Source: Pontibaca methylaminivorans (GTDB lineage Bacteria > Pseudomonadota > Alphaproteobacteria > Rhodobacterales > Rhodobacteraceae). Taken from it: DNA of 64,000 nt. The notes beneath the pieces are model-generated. The model saw only the letters and a list, made by a program, of their open reading frames with translations. It did no database searches and was not told where the DNA came from. The stretch lies in contig NZ_FTPS01000001.1 in assembly GCF_900156525.1 (NCBI RefSeq), positions 1,674,001 to 1,738,000 on the forward strand. Reading direction: 5' to 3'. Shown piece by piece: positions 1 through 8,832 of the stretch. The position numbers were made by a program, and so were the translations under genes. Numbering within the stretch: position 1 is the first letter of the stretch; each line of letters opens with the position of its first letter.

Positions 1-155
1 TCCTGCACCCGGTCAATGGCGCGGATCGGCACCAGCTTGGTGCGCTGGACGCCCTTGATGTCGGTGAAGTTGACCATGAAATACTTGATACCGCGATCCT
101 TCCCCCACTCCATGAGGTCGATCTGCGATTCCTGGGCAAGATTATCGTTTGCCAT
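1..155 (-). CDS. gmaS: Gamma-glutamylmethylamide synthetase (GlnT/GMAS type), N-terminal part only
   Basis: Only the first 51 codons are in the window. The gene starts at the ATG complementary to 153-155 and runs off the left edge. The visible protein begins MANDNLAQESQIDLMEWGKD and continues with a FTDIKGVQRTKLVP stretch typical of the N-terminus of type III glutamine synthetase-like ligases. GMAS joins methylamine to glutamate with ATP to give gamma-glutamylmethylamide, the first step of the N-methylglutamate pathway. It lies downstream of mgsA-mgsB-mgsC on the same strand, which is what separates GMAS from an ordinary GlnT. The catalytic part cannot be seen, so the substrate is inferred from context. 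Confidence 0.8.
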   Translation of the reverse strand, partial: MANDNLAQESQIDLMEWGKDRGIKYFMVNFTDIKGVQRTKLVPIRAIDRVQ

Positions 156-220
156 GACCTGATTTTAGCTCCCTGTGTGGTCCAACCTTGAGCGGTTGGC
201 CGTTGTGTAGCATCAAGAAG

Positions 221-252
221 AAGGCGCGGCATCCCGAAAGATACCGCGCCTC
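221..252 (-). terminator. Stem-loop between mgsC and gmaS
   Basis: Read on the minus strand, a 13-bp arm at 240-252 pairs with 221-233 (one G-U and one terminal mismatch) around a 6-base loop (234-239). It is followed by CTTCTTG rather than a clean T run. It sits just after the mgsC stop and about 65 bases before the gmaS start, so it may act as a leaky terminator or a stabilising hairpin between the two genes. Confidence 0.5.
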
Positions 253-261
253 GATGTCGGA

Positions 262-1614
262 TCAGAAGTTGCCGTAGCCCTTGCCGGGCCACCAGTCGGT
301 GCCCGCGATCGGGACCTGGGCCATTGCAGCGGCCTCCATGGTCAGCGCCACCAGATCCTCGGGCTCGAGGTTGTGGAGGTGGTTCTTGCCGCAGGCGCGC
401 GCCACGGTCTGGGCCTCGAGGGTCAGAACGTTCAGGTAGTTGCGCAGACGGCGCCCACCTTCAACCGGGTCGAACCGCTCGAAGAGCTCGGGCGTCTGGG
501 TGGTGATCCCGGCCGGATCCTTCCCTTCCTGCCAGTCGTCATAGGCACCGGCGGTCACGCCGAGCTTGCGATACTCTTCTTCCCACTTGGGGTCGTTATC
601 GCCGAGCGCGACCAGCGCCGCGGTTCCGATCGCGACGGCGTCGGCACCCATGGCCATCGCCTTGGCCACGTCCGCGCCGTTGCGGATGCCGCCCGAGACG
701 ATCAGCTGCACCTTGCGGTGCATGTCCATCTCCTGCAGCGCGCGCACCGCCTGGCGGATACAGCCAAGCAGCGGGAGCCCCACATGTTCGATGAACACGT
801 CCTGGGTGGCGGCGGTGCCGCCCTGCATCCCGTCCAGCACGATCGCGTCGGCGCCGGCCTTGACGGCAAGCTTGACGTCGAAATAGGGGCGGGTGCCGGC
901 GATCTTGACGTAGATCGGCACTTTCCAGTCGGTGATCTCGCGCACTTCGAGGATCTTGATTTCAAGATCATCCGGCCCGGTCCAGTCGGGGTGACGGCAG
1001 GACGAACGCTGGTCGATCCCCTTGGGCAGGTTGCGCATCTTGGCCACACGGTCCGAAATCTTCTGGCCGAGCAGCATGCCGCCGCCGCCGGGCTTGGCGC
1101 CCTGGCCGACCACGATCTCGATGGCGTCCGCCTTGCGCAGGTCGTCGGGGTTCACCCCGTAGCGCGAGGGCAGGATCTGGACCACGAGCTTGTTGGAGGA
1201 TTCACGCTCTTCCGGCGTCATGCCGCCGTCGCCGGTGGTGGTCGAGGTGCCGGCGGCGTTGGCGCCGCGGCCCAGGGCTTCCTTGGCCCGGCCCGAGAGC
1301 GAACCGAAGCTCATCCCCGCGATGGTGATCGGGATGTCGAGATGCAGCGGGTTCTTGGCAAACCGGGTGCCGATGACGACATCGGTGCCGCATTTCTCGC
1401 GGTAGCCTTCCAGCGGATAGCGCGAGATCGACGCGCCCAGCAGAAGCAGGTCGTCGAAGTTGGGCACGTAACGGTTCGCGCCGCGACCACGGATGTCGTA
1501 AATCCCGGTTTGTGCCGCACGGCGGATCTCGTCCAGCGCATGCGGATGGTAGGTGGCAGAGAAAATCGGCTGCGTATGCGGATTTCCGTGCTGCTTGGAG
1601 TCTTTGTCCAGCAT
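262..1614 (-). CDS. mgsC: N-methylglutamate synthase subunit C (FMN-binding glutamate synthase family)
   Basis: The 450-residue protein matches the FMN-binding central and synthase domain of glutamate synthase, as in GlxD/MgsC. Visible family signatures are the GMSFGSLSGRAKEALGRGA stretch (about residue 100), a GQGAKPGGGGMLLGQKI segment (about 168) and VLDGMQGGTAATQ plus IVSGGIRNGADVAKA near the flavin phosphate site (about 260-320). With MgsA and MgsB it would make N-methylglutamate from gamma-glutamylmethylamide. It is the third gene of mgsABC, 12 bases after mgsB and followed by gmaS. Older annotation names it glxD or a glutamate synthase large-subunit-like protein. The methylamine role rests on the company of gmaS and mgdABCD. 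Confidence 0.9.
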   Translation of the reverse strand: MLDKDSKQHGNPHTQPIFSATYHPHALDEIRRAAQTGIYDIRGRGANRYVPNFDDLLLLGASISRYPLEGYREKCGTDVVIGTRFAKNPLHLDIPITIAGMSFGSLSGRAKEALGRGANAAGTSTTTGDGGMTPEERESSNKLVVQILPSRYGVNPDDLRKADAIEIVVGQGAKPGGGGMLLGQKISDRVAKMRNLPKGIDQRSSCRHPDWTGPDDLEIKILEVREITDWKVPIYVKIAGTRPYFDVKLAVKAGADAIVLDGMQGGTAATQDVFIEHVGLPLLGCIRQAVRALQEMDMHRKVQLIVSGGIRNGADVAKAMAMGADAVAIGTAALVALGDNDPKWEEEYRKLGVTAGAYDDWQEGKDPAGITTQTPELFERFDPVEGGRRLRNYLNVLTLEAQTVARACGKNHLHNLEPEDLVALTMEAAAMAQVPIAGTDWWPGKGYGNF

Positions 1615-1626
1615 GTCAGCTATCCC

Positions 1627-2304
1627 TTAGTAAGCGTTGTCGATGTCGAAGTTGTAGAGCTGGCGGGCAGAGCCGTAGCGCTTGAACTCTTCGGGCTTCG
1701 CATCGGCGCCGGAGCGCTCAAGGATCTCCTTGAGGAATTCGATATGCTCCGGGCGCATCTCCTTCTCGATGCAGTCGGCACCAAGCCCTGCAACCTTGCC
1801 GCGCACGAAGAAACGCGCCTCGTAGCAGCTGTCGCCGAGTGCGTCGCCGGCATCGCCGAGAACGACGACGTTGCCGCTCTGGGCCATGAAACCGGACATG
1901 TGCCCGATATCGCCATGAACGACGATATCGACGCCTTTCATCGAAATGCCGACGCGGGCGCTTGCGTTGCCCTTGATCACCAGCAGCCCGCCATGAGCGG
2001 TGGCGCCAGCGTTCTGGCTGGCGTCACCCTCGACGATCACCGTGCCCGACATCATGTTCTGCGCGAGGCCGGGGCCGGCCGAACCTTCGATCCGGACGGT
2101 GGCCTCCTTGTTCATGCTGGCGGTGTAATACCCGGTCGATCCCTTGATGGTCACATCCAACGGCCCGTCGATACCGCAAGCGATCGCGTGCTGACCGCGG
2201 GGGTTGAGAATTTCCCACTGGGTCTGGTTGGTCTGCCCGATCTGATCGTGCAGTTTCTGATTCAAGTCGCGAATGCTTTCGGTCTGAAGGTCGATTGTCT
2301 GCAT
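1627..2304 (-). CDS. mgsB: N-methylglutamate synthase subunit B (GltB C-terminal beta-helix domain)
   Basis: This 225-residue protein consists of the right-handed beta-helix domain found at the C-terminus of glutamate synthase large subunits. Repeated short turns with glycine and valine are visible (GTVIVEGDASQNAGA, GGLLVIKGNASARVG, GNVVVLGDAGDALGD). It is known as GlxC or MgsB and is thought to be structural within the MgsABC complex. The start is ATG at 2304, one base after the mgsA stop codon, so translation is probably coupled. A longer frame extends into mgsA but has no family support. Confidence 0.88.
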   Translation of the reverse strand: MQTIDLQTESIRDLNQKLHDQIGQTNQTQWEILNPRGQHAIACGIDGPLDVTIKGSTGYYTASMNKEATVRIEGSAGPGLAQNMMSGTVIVEGDASQNAGATAHGGLLVIKGNASARVGISMKGVDIVVHGDIGHMSGFMAQSGNVVVLGDAGDALGDSCYEARFFVRGKVAGLGADCIEKEMRPEHIEFLKEILERSGADAKPEEFKRYGSARQLYNFDIDNAY

Positions 2305-2305
2305 C

Positions 2306-3202
2306 TTAATGGCTCCAGAAGTAGGCAGTGGCGGGTTCGGGCTCCCAGATCTTGGCATTTTCGATGCCCGGGAGGTCGGCGAAGGCGCGGTACTCACTGG
2401 CGAAGGCGACATACTGGTCGGTTTCTGCCATGATCGCCGGCTTGGTGGCGATGTGGTCACGCACGACGCCAAAGCCGTCCTTGGTGCCGACCACGAAGTT
2501 GAAGAAGCCGTCGATGTCCTCGACCGAGCTTTCCAGCGCTTCCTTGAGGGAGGCACCATTCTGCAGCTTCCACGAGATGTAGGCCGCGCCGACTTCGGTG
2601 TCGTTCTGCGAGACGGTCTGGATACCTTCGCGGGCAAGGCGACGGCGCCACATGTTGTGGTTGGAGAGCGAACCGTTGTGCACGAGGCACTGATCGGTCC
2701 CGGTCGAGTAGGGGTGAGCACCGTTGGTGGTCACGTTCGATTCGGTCGCCATGCGGGTGTGCCCGATGCCGTGGCTGCCGCTCATCTGGGAAATGTGGAA
2801 GCTCTCGGCCACGTCCTTGGGCAGGCCGACTTCCTTGTAGATTTCCATGCTTTCACCGGTGCCCATGACGGTTGCGTCGGGGCGGATGCGGGCGAGAGCC
2901 TCGCGCGCTTCGTCCAGCTTGGCGGTCGGCAGCGTCAGCAGCGCATGAGTGTAGTTGCGCTCCATCTTGACCTCTGCGCCGATCTCCTTGCCGAGGTCGG
3001 TGTCGAGGTTGGCGAAATCCGCCTCCGCATTCGGGGACTGAACGGTCACTTTGGCAGTATCGCTCTGCCCGCTGCGGTAGATGGCGAGGCCGGCGCTGTC
3101 AGGCCCCCGCTCCGTCATCGTGATCAGCATTTCAGTCAGAAGCTCGCCCAAGCGTGGCTCGAGCGATTTGTCTTTCAGGAATAGTCCAACGATCCCACAC
3201 AT
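2306..3202 (-). CDS. mgsA: N-methylglutamate synthase subunit A (class II glutamine amidotransferase-like)
   Basis: The 298-residue protein starts MCGIVGLFLKDK, so Cys2 becomes the N-terminal nucleophile of a class II (Ntn) amidotransferase after Met removal. The ERGPDSAGLAIY and GHTRMATESNVTTNGAHPY motifs that bind glutamine are present, as is LVHNGSLSNHN. In the N-methylglutamate pathway this domain would act on gamma-glutamylmethylamide and release methylamine for transfer to the MgsC flavin domain. AGGA stands 8 bases ahead of the ATG. It is the first gene of mgsABC-gmaS, and its promoter region (3203-3396) lies between it and a convergently unrelated XRE regulator on the same strand. Confidence 0.88.
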   Translation of the reverse strand: MCGIVGLFLKDKSLEPRLGELLTEMLITMTERGPDSAGLAIYRSGQSDTAKVTVQSPNAEADFANLDTDLGKEIGAEVKMERNYTHALLTLPTAKLDEAREALARIRPDATVMGTGESMEIYKEVGLPKDVAESFHISQMSGSHGIGHTRMATESNVTTNGAHPYSTGTDQCLVHNGSLSNHNMWRRRLAREGIQTVSQNDTEVGAAYISWKLQNGASLKEALESSVEDIDGFFNFVVGTKDGFGVVRDHIATKPAIMAETDQYVAFASEYRAFADLPGIENAKIWEPEPATAYFWSH

Positions 3203-3256
3203 CGCTTTGATCCTTTCTGAGAACGGTCGAATCTATAGCTAGCAATTCCTATTTTT

Positions 3257-3267
3257 CAGTTCAACTG
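3257..3267. promoter_or_regulatory. Inverted repeat in the mgsA promoter region
   Basis: An 11-base element with 5-base arms CAGTT and AACTG around one base lies about 55 bases ahead of the mgsA start, in an AT-rich stretch (3241-3300) that contrasts with the GC-rich surroundings. It is a candidate operator for the adjacent XRE-cupin or GlxA-type regulator. No second copy was found in front of mgdA, so the assignment is weak. Confidence 0.3.
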
Positions 3268-3396
3268 ACAAGAATAAAATTTTCATCAGAGGATTATGCG
3301 CCTGCAGCAATATCACTGGCTGAGCGCCGGGCGCGCCGCACAACCGAAGGGAGATATGCGGGAGGGTGATACCGGGATACGGGTTTTCGGGGCGGG

Positions 3397-4056
3397 TCAG
3401 CCCGCCTGCGCATAGGCGATGATCGAGAGATAGCGCGTCGGCAGTTCGATCAGTTGCTCGGGCCCGTGCGGGGCATCGGCATCAAAGAACAGCGTGTCGC
3501 CGGGTTCCAGCACATAGATGTCGTTGCCGTGACGGTAACCGACCTTGCCTTCCAGAACGTAGATGGTTTCGATCCCGTCATGCTGGAACGTGGGGAAGGT
3601 GTCCGAGATCTCGGTCAGGGTGATGAGATAGGGTTCGACCACCACCCCGCTCGAATTGGAGCCGATATGGCCAAGCAGATTGTACTGATGCCCGGCGCGG
3701 GCGCCGCGCCGCTCGGTCTGCACGCCTTCACCGGCCTTTGTCAGAACCGCGGTGCGGGTTTCCTCGTATCCGCGCAGAAAGGCGGTCATGGGCACGCTCA
3801 GCGCATGGGACAGGGCCTGAAGCGTGCTGAGCGAGGGCGAGGTGTTGCCGTTCTCGATCTTGGACAGCATCCCGATCGAAAGCCCGGTGGCTTCGGCCAG
3901 GGCAAAGACCGTCATCTTCTGCTGGCGGCGGTGAGCGCGGACCTCCTTGCCGATGGCGACCTCAAGCACGTTTTCCCGAATGCTCGCGACCTTGTGCGGA
4001 TCCTGCTGCAACCCCTTGCGACCGGCACGGGGGCTGCGTTTCTCAGGTTTCGCCAT
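3397..4056 (-). CDS. XRE-family regulator with C-terminal cupin sensor domain
   Basis: The 219-residue protein has an N-terminal helix-turn-helix of the XRE type (VRAHRRQQKMTVFALAEATG...SIGMLSKIENG, about residues 40-80). A C-terminal cupin barrel follows (GIETIYVLEGKVGYRHGND then LEPGDTLFFDADAPHG, about 155-205). This architecture is common in regulators of amine and amino-acid catabolism such as PuuR-like proteins, where the cupin senses a small metabolite. The start was set at MAKPEKRSPR (4056) with CGGAG upstream; the longer frame to 4227 overlaps the divergent GlxA-type gene and reads as non-protein. It sits between mgsABC and mgdABCD and is a likely controller of the methylamine genes. 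Confidence 0.87.
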   Translation of the reverse strand: MAKPEKRSPRAGRKGLQQDPHKVASIRENVLEVAIGKEVRAHRRQQKMTVFALAEATGLSIGMLSKIENGNTSPSLSTLQALSHALSVPMTAFLRGYEETRTAVLTKAGEGVQTERRGARAGHQYNLLGHIGSNSSGVVVEPYLITLTEISDTFPTFQHDGIETIYVLEGKVGYRHGNDIYVLEPGDTLFFDADAPHGPEQLIELPTRYLSIIAYAQAG

Positions 4057-4168
4057 GCGATATTGCTCCGACGCTGAATTATATCCGATAAGAACGACAA
4101 CAAAAGGAAAACACCCTGCCGGAGGCAGCAGGCATCCCCCCATGAAAATTTCACGTGAGGAATAATCC

Positions 4169-5176
4169 ATGACCGGGCCTGAGAAATCAACAACATTGGG
4201 ATTCCTCATCTTTCCGGGGTTTCCCATGGCCTGCCTGACCTCGGCGATCGAGCCGCTGCGCGCCGCGAACGAGATCGCCGGGCGCCCGGCCTTCGGCTGG
4301 CATCTGATTTCCGAGCGGGGCGACCGGGTGCGGTCGAGCGCCGAAGTCGGGTTCGATCCCGACCTTGCGCTGGCCGAGGCGGAGGGGCTCGATTACCTGT
4401 TCCTGCTCAGCAGTCCGCGGTCGCGTTTCGACGATCCGAAGGCGTCCGACGGGCTCCTGCGGCGATTTGCCCGCCACGGGGTGCGCATGGGCGGCATCAG
4501 CGGCGGCGTGTTCCCGCTGGCGCGTTCGGGCCTGCTGGCCGGGCATGAATGCAGCGTGCACTGGTGCTACGAGGCCGCATTCGCCGCCGAATTTCCCGAT
4601 CACCGCACCACCGACGATGTGATTCGCATCGACCGGCAGCGTTACACCGTGTCCGGTGCGGCGGCGGCCTTTGACCTCATGCTGCACCTGATCGAGGAAA
4701 AGCTCGGCAACGACGTGACCACAGAGGTTGCCTGCTGGTTCCAGCATCCGCTGGTGCGCGGGCTGGGCGTGCGCCAGAAGATCCCGACCGCCCATGGCCC
4801 GAGCACCGCCGACATGCTCCCGACCGTGGTGGCGCGCGCGGCCGAGATCTTTGCCGACCACATCGAGGATCCGCTTGCCGTCAGCGATGTGGCCGACCTG
4901 ATCGGGGTCTCTTCGCGCCAGCTTGAACGCAGCTTCAAGCAGGCCACCGGGCAAAGCCCGTCGCATTATTACCGCTCGCTGCGGATGAACGCCGCGCGGC
5001 AGCTCGTGCTTTATTCACGGGACAGCATGACCGAGATCGCCAATGCGGTCGGCTATGCGACGGCGGCGCCGATGCTGCGGCATTACCATGACGCCTTTGG
5101 CCTCAGTCCGAAGGAAGACCGCGAAACGATCAACATGTTCCGGGTGCGCAACAACCGCTCGATCCCCTCGACATGA
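4169..5176 (+). CDS. GlxA-family transcriptional regulator (DJ-1/PfpI-like plus AraC helix-turn-helix)
   Basis: The 335-residue protein combines an N-terminal amidotransferase-like DJ-1/PfpI fold (FLIFPGFPMACLTSAIEPLRAAN; nucleophile elbow region GGISGGVFPLA, where the usual Cys is not seen) with a C-terminal AraC pair of helix-turn-helix motifs (LAVSDVADLIGVSSRQLERSFKQ and MTEIANAVGYATAAPMLRHY, about residues 235-315). GAGGAATAATCC precedes the ATG. It is divergent from the XRE-cupin gene, with a gap of about 110 bases. Regulators of this type control glycine betaine, carnitine and dimethylglycine genes in other bacteria, and GlxA-type genes commonly sit with the N-methylglutamate genes in roseobacters. 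It probably activates mgs and/or mgd. Confidence 0.9.
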   Translation: MTGPEKSTTLGFLIFPGFPMACLTSAIEPLRAANEIAGRPAFGWHLISERGDRVRSSAEVGFDPDLALAEAEGLDYLFLLSSPRSRFDDPKASDGLLRRFARHGVRMGGISGGVFPLARSGLLAGHECSVHWCYEAAFAAEFPDHRTTDDVIRIDRQRYTVSGAAAAFDLMLHLIEEKLGNDVTTEVACWFQHPLVRGLGVRQKIPTAHGPSTADMLPTVVARAAEIFADHIEDPLAVSDVADLIGVSSRQLERSFKQATGQSPSHYYRSLRMNAARQLVLYSRDSMTEIANAVGYATAAPMLRHYHDAFGLSPKEDRETINMFRVRNNRSIPST

Positions 5177-5218
5177 GCGGAGAACGCGCCGCGGGTGCCG
5201 GCTGGCGGAAAAGATGAC

Positions 5219-5245
5219 GGAGCGCGACCCGGGGGGCCGCGCTCC
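5219..5245. terminator. GC-rich hairpin between convergent genes
   Basis: GGAGCGCG (5219-5226) and CGCGCTCC (5238-5245) form a perfect 8-bp stem with an 11-base loop, in the space between the end of the GlxA-type gene and the end of mgdD. There is no T run on either side, so it may be a weak bidirectional terminator or simply block 3' exonucleases. Confidence 0.45.
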
Positions 5246-5279
5246 GAACGATCGCTCGCGCCGAGGGGGAGAAGACCCG

Positions 5280-5846
5280 TCAGATTACACTTCGGGCCGC
5301 GGCAACGAGCGAATCATGCAGTGATCCTGCCGAAGATCGTGGAGCAATTATACTAAAATGCGTGTCCGTGCCGCGGCAGACGAGAAAAGTTCCCAGCGCC
5401 GCAAGCTGGGTGCGGGTCACCTGGTCCTGTTCCATCATCCTTGTATCGGCATTGCAGAGCCGCTCCAGCACGTCGTGGCAGCGCGGTCCTTCAAGGTCGA
5501 AACGCACCCAGCCGTCGGTCTGTTCGGTGACCGATGCGCTTTCCCCGACCGCCGCGAGCAGTTGCGCCGCCAGATCCTCGTGGCTGTCGTGCGGGGCCTC
5601 GATCATCCATTGCTGCGGACCGGTCCAGAAGGCGGTGAGCCGCCCCTGGGTCACGCTTTTCGCGACATCGGGAAGGTCGGCGCCAAGGAAACCGGCCGCG
5701 CCTGACACGCAGGCGTCTTCCTGTCCGTGGCGCGCGGCCAGCGAGGCAAGCGCCCAGTCGGGACATTCCGAAATGGTCAGTCCCTGGAATTCCTCGACCC
5801 GGGGGGCTGTGCCCCAGAGGGCCGTAATCGGTTCAAGATCATGCAC
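5280..5846 (-). CDS. mgdD: N-methylglutamate dehydrogenase subunit D (sarcosine oxidase gamma family)
   Basis: The 188-residue protein belongs to the SoxG/gamma-subunit family, which resembles part of the GcvT fold. Recognisable stretches are TAFWTGPQQWMIEAP and TEQTDGWVRFDLEGPRCHDVLERLCNADTR. In heterotetrameric sarcosine oxidase gamma pairs with alpha; in the N-methylglutamate system the equivalent is MgdD. The start overlaps the end of mgdC by 8 bases, which suggests coupled translation. It is the last gene of the mgdABCD operon. Sarcosine oxidase proper cannot be excluded from sequence alone. Confidence 0.85.
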   Translation of the reverse strand: MHDLEPITALWGTAPRVEEFQGLTISECPDWALASLAARHGQEDACVSGAAGFLGADLPDVAKSVTQGRLTAFWTGPQQWMIEAPHDSHEDLAAQLLAAVGESASVTEQTDGWVRFDLEGPRCHDVLERLCNADTRMMEQDQVTRTQLAALGTFLVCRGTDTHFSIIAPRSSAGSLHDSLVAAARSVI

Positions 5847-8832
5847 GGAGACGTTCTCCCTCTGGGTCGATGAATACCGGATTGACGACCTCGGCCTCGA
5901 TGCTGAGGTTGGTCAGCGGGCTTACCACGCGGACGATCTCGCCCATGCGGTTGGCGCCATCCTTGAGGAACCCGAGCCCGATCGAGCTGTTCAGGATCGG
6001 CGAATAGCAGGCCGACGTGACGTAACCCTGATCGTTGGCGGCATCGACCGACCCGCTGCGGTTCATCAGATGCGCGCCTGCGGTCACCTTCTGGCTGCTG
6101 TCCACCGGCTTGAAGCCGACCAGCCGCAGCGCATCGGGCAGGTTCATGCCTTCGCGTTCGGACATGGTCGAGCCGATGCTGTCCTTCTTCTTGGAGACCA
6201 TCCGCCCCATGCCGAGGTTCAGCGCCGTGGTGGTGCCGTTCAGTTCGTTCCCGGCGGCGTGGCCCTTTTCGATACGCATGACGCCCAGCGCCTCGGTGCC
6301 GTAGGGAACGACGCCGAATTCCTCGCCCGCGGCCATGAGGCGCTGCCACATGGCATCGCCATAGCGCGTCGGCACGGCGATCTCGAACGCCAGCTCACCC
6401 GAGAAGGAGATCCGGAACAGCCGGGCCCGCAGACCTCCGCAGACGGTGATCTCGCTGCAGGCCATGAAGGGGAAGCCCTCGTTCGAGATGTCGAATTCGG
6501 GATCGACCACCTTCTCCAGCAGCTTGCGGCTGTTCGGCCCGGCCACGGCATATTGCGCCCAGGCCTCGGTGGTCGAGATCAGCTGCACGTCCATGTCGGG
6601 GAACAGGCACTGCCGCACGAACTCCATATGGCGATAGACCGGCACCGCGTTGGCGGTGGTGGTGGTCATCACGAAATGGTTTTCGGACAGGCGCGCGGTG
6701 GTGCCGTCGTCCTTGGCGATGCCGTCCTCGCGCAGCATGAGCCCGTAGCGGACCTTGCCGACGCCGAGCTTGGCGAAGCCGTTCGCATAGATCAGGTTGA
6801 GGAACGCAGCGGCATCGGTGCCCTGGATGTCCACCTTGCCGAGCGTGGTCACATCGCAAAGCCCGACCGAATCGCGCACCGCGCGCACTTCGCGGTCCAC
6901 GCTTTCGCGCCAGTGGGTTTCACCCGGCTGGGCGAACCACTGGGTACGCAGCCAGTTGCCGGTCTCGACGAAGACGCCACCGTTTTCTTCGGCCCATTTG
7001 TGGCTCGGGGTCTTGCGGATCGGGTGGAAATCCTTGCCACGCGCGCGCCCGCCGAAGGTGCCCATGGGCACCGGGCTGTAGGGCGGGCGGAACATGGTGG
7101 TGCCGGTCTCGGAGATCGACTGGCCGGTCAGTTCGGCCATGATCGCGACCGCGCTCACGTTGGCGGTCTTGCCCTGATCGGTCGCCATGCCGAGCGTCGT
7201 GTAGCGCTTGAGATGCTCGACCGGGCGGAAATTTTCCTGATGGGCGAGCTTCACGTCCTTGACGGTCACGTCGTTCTGCTGGTCGAGCCAGGCCCGGCCC
7301 TTGCCGTGTTTCACGTACCAGAGCGGCGTGATGTCGAGCGGCGCATCCTCGGCCTCGGGCAGATCGAAGGCGGGTGCCGTGATCCCGAGGTCGTCGAGCG
7401 CCGCCCGCGCCCCCTCGCTGCCGGTCCTGAGAGCGGCGGCGGTCGAGAAATCGCCATTGGCGGCGCCGGTCACCGTGAGCCCGGGAATCGCATCCGGCGC
7501 CGGGACGAAGGCCGCGATCTCGTCGCTCCAGACCGGGCGTCCGCGCTGGTGGCAGGTCAGGTGAACGTTCGGATTCCACCCCCCCGCCACGCCGAGCGCG
7601 CCGCATTCGATGGTGCGGGTGCCGCCATCGGCAAGCTGGACCTTGACGAAGGAAAGCCCGTGGCGCCCCGATGTGTCGATCACCTGCGCCCCGGTCAGCA
7701 GTTCGCAATCGGCGACCCGCTGCGCGCCGGGGCGGCTGTCGATCACCGCGGCGACCTTCACGCCCTTGGCCATGAGGTCGGCGGCGGTGCGGTGGCCGTC
7801 GTCGTTGTTGGTGAACACCGCCACCTTGGGCGCGGCGGTCACGGCCCAGCGGTTGGCGAAATCGCGCATGGCGCTGGCCAGCATGATGCCGGGGCGATCG
7901 TTGTTTTCAAAGGCGATCGGCCGCTCGATGGCGCCGGCGCAGAGCAGGGCGCGTTTCGAATAGATGCGCCACAGGATCTGGCGCGGCTTGCCGGCCTCGG
8001 GCACCAGCACATGGTCCGAGACCCGCTCGACCGCGCTGTAGACGCCCTGGTCATAGGCGCCATTCACCGAGGTGCGGCGCATGCAGCGCACGTTGGGCAG
8101 CGATTCGAGCTCCGCCACCGCTTCGGCTGCCCAGTCGGCCCCGGATTTGCCACCGACGCTGAAGGTTTCGCCGTTGAGCCGCCCGCCGAAGATGAAATCC
8201 TCGTCGGCGACGATCACCCGCGCCCCGGTCCGCCCCGCGGTGAGCGCGGCGGCAAGCCCCGAGGGGCCCGCACCGATCACCAGCAGGTCACAGTGCAGGA
8301 AGCCCTTGTCGTAGACGTCCGGGTCTTCCTCGAAGGAGATGGCGCCAAGCCCGGCCGCCCGGCGGATCATGGGCTCATAGACCTTTTCCCAGAAGCTCTT
8401 GGGCCACATGAAGGTCTTGTAATAGAACCCGGCGCCGAAAAAGCTGGAAAAGACGTCGTTGATCCCGAGCAGGTCGAACCGCAGCGACGGAGACCGGTTC
8501 TGGCTTTTCGCGACCAGCCCGTCGAACAGTTCGGCCGTGGTGGCGCGGGTGTTCGGCTCCTGCCGCGCGCCGGTGCGCAGTTCCACGAGCGCGTTCGGCT
8601 CGGCACTGCCCGATGTCAGCAGCCCGCGCGGGCGGTGGTATTTGAACGAACGCCCCATGAGCCGCACGTTGTTGGCAAGCAGCGCCGAGGCCAGCGTATC
8701 GCCCGGGTGCCCCTCGTAGCGGGCGCCGTCGAAGGTGAAGGCCAGCTTGCGCGACCGCTCGACCTGGCCGCCGGAAAGACGGTTCGGCTGTGGCTTGCCC
8801 GGGCTCGCGGTTGTCTGGATCTCATTCGTCAT
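5839..8832 (-). CDS. mgdC: N-methylglutamate dehydrogenase subunit C (sarcosine oxidase alpha family)
   Basis: The 997-residue protein has the full alpha-subunit layout. An N-terminal 2Fe-2S-like fold segment (FDGARYEGHPGDTLASALLANN) comes first, then a dinucleotide-binding domain with VIGAGPSGLAAALTAGRTGA (about residue 185) and a second nucleotide half (about 320-460). A C-terminal GcvT-like tetrahydrofolate domain follows (about 600-990, with TTLGKVDIQGTDAAAFLN and MRIEKGHAAGNELNG). The enzyme oxidises the N-methyl group and passes the one-carbon unit to tetrahydrofolate. It overlaps mgdB by 4 bases at its start. The N-methylglutamate assignment over sarcosine rests on linkage to gmaS and mgsABC. 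Confidence 0.87.
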   Translation of the reverse strand: MTNEIQTTASPGKPQPNRLSGGQVERSRKLAFTFDGARYEGHPGDTLASALLANNVRLMGRSFKYHRPRGLLTSGSAEPNALVELRTGARQEPNTRATTAELFDGLVAKSQNRSPSLRFDLLGINDVFSSFFGAGFYYKTFMWPKSFWEKVYEPMIRRAAGLGAISFEEDPDVYDKGFLHCDLLVIGAGPSGLAAALTAGRTGARVIVADEDFIFGGRLNGETFSVGGKSGADWAAEAVAELESLPNVRCMRRTSVNGAYDQGVYSAVERVSDHVLVPEAGKPRQILWRIYSKRALLCAGAIERPIAFENNDRPGIMLASAMRDFANRWAVTAAPKVAVFTNNDDGHRTAADLMAKGVKVAAVIDSRPGAQRVADCELLTGAQVIDTSGRHGLSFVKVQLADGGTRTIECGALGVAGGWNPNVHLTCHQRGRPVWSDEIAAFVPAPDAIPGLTVTGAANGDFSTAAALRTGSEGARAALDDLGITAPAFDLPEAEDAPLDITPLWYVKHGKGRAWLDQQNDVTVKDVKLAHQENFRPVEHLKRYTTLGMATDQGKTANVSAVAIMAELTGQSISETGTTMFRPPYSPVPMGTFGGRARGKDFHPIRKTPSHKWAEENGGVFVETGNWLRTQWFAQPGETHWRESVDREVRAVRDSVGLCDVTTLGKVDIQGTDAAAFLNLIYANGFAKLGVGKVRYGLMLREDGIAKDDGTTARLSENHFVMTTTTANAVPVYRHMEFVRQCLFPDMDVQLISTTEAWAQYAVAGPNSRKLLEKVVDPEFDISNEGFPFMACSEITVCGGLRARLFRISFSGELAFEIAVPTRYGDAMWQRLMAAGEEFGVVPYGTEALGVMRIEKGHAAGNELNGTTTALNLGMGRMVSKKKDSIGSTMSEREGMNLPDALRLVGFKPVDSSQKVTAGAHLMNRSGSVDAANDQGYVTSACYSPILNSSIGLGFLKDGANRMGEIVRVVSPLTNLSIEAEVVNPVFIDPEGERLRA

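Noticed and set aside
373-2433. Open frame of 686 codons on the plus strand opposite mgsC/mgsB/mgsA
   Set aside because: It is antisense to three clearly recognised genes; long open frames of this sort arise from GC-rich third positions. It has no ribosome-binding site and no protein family signature.
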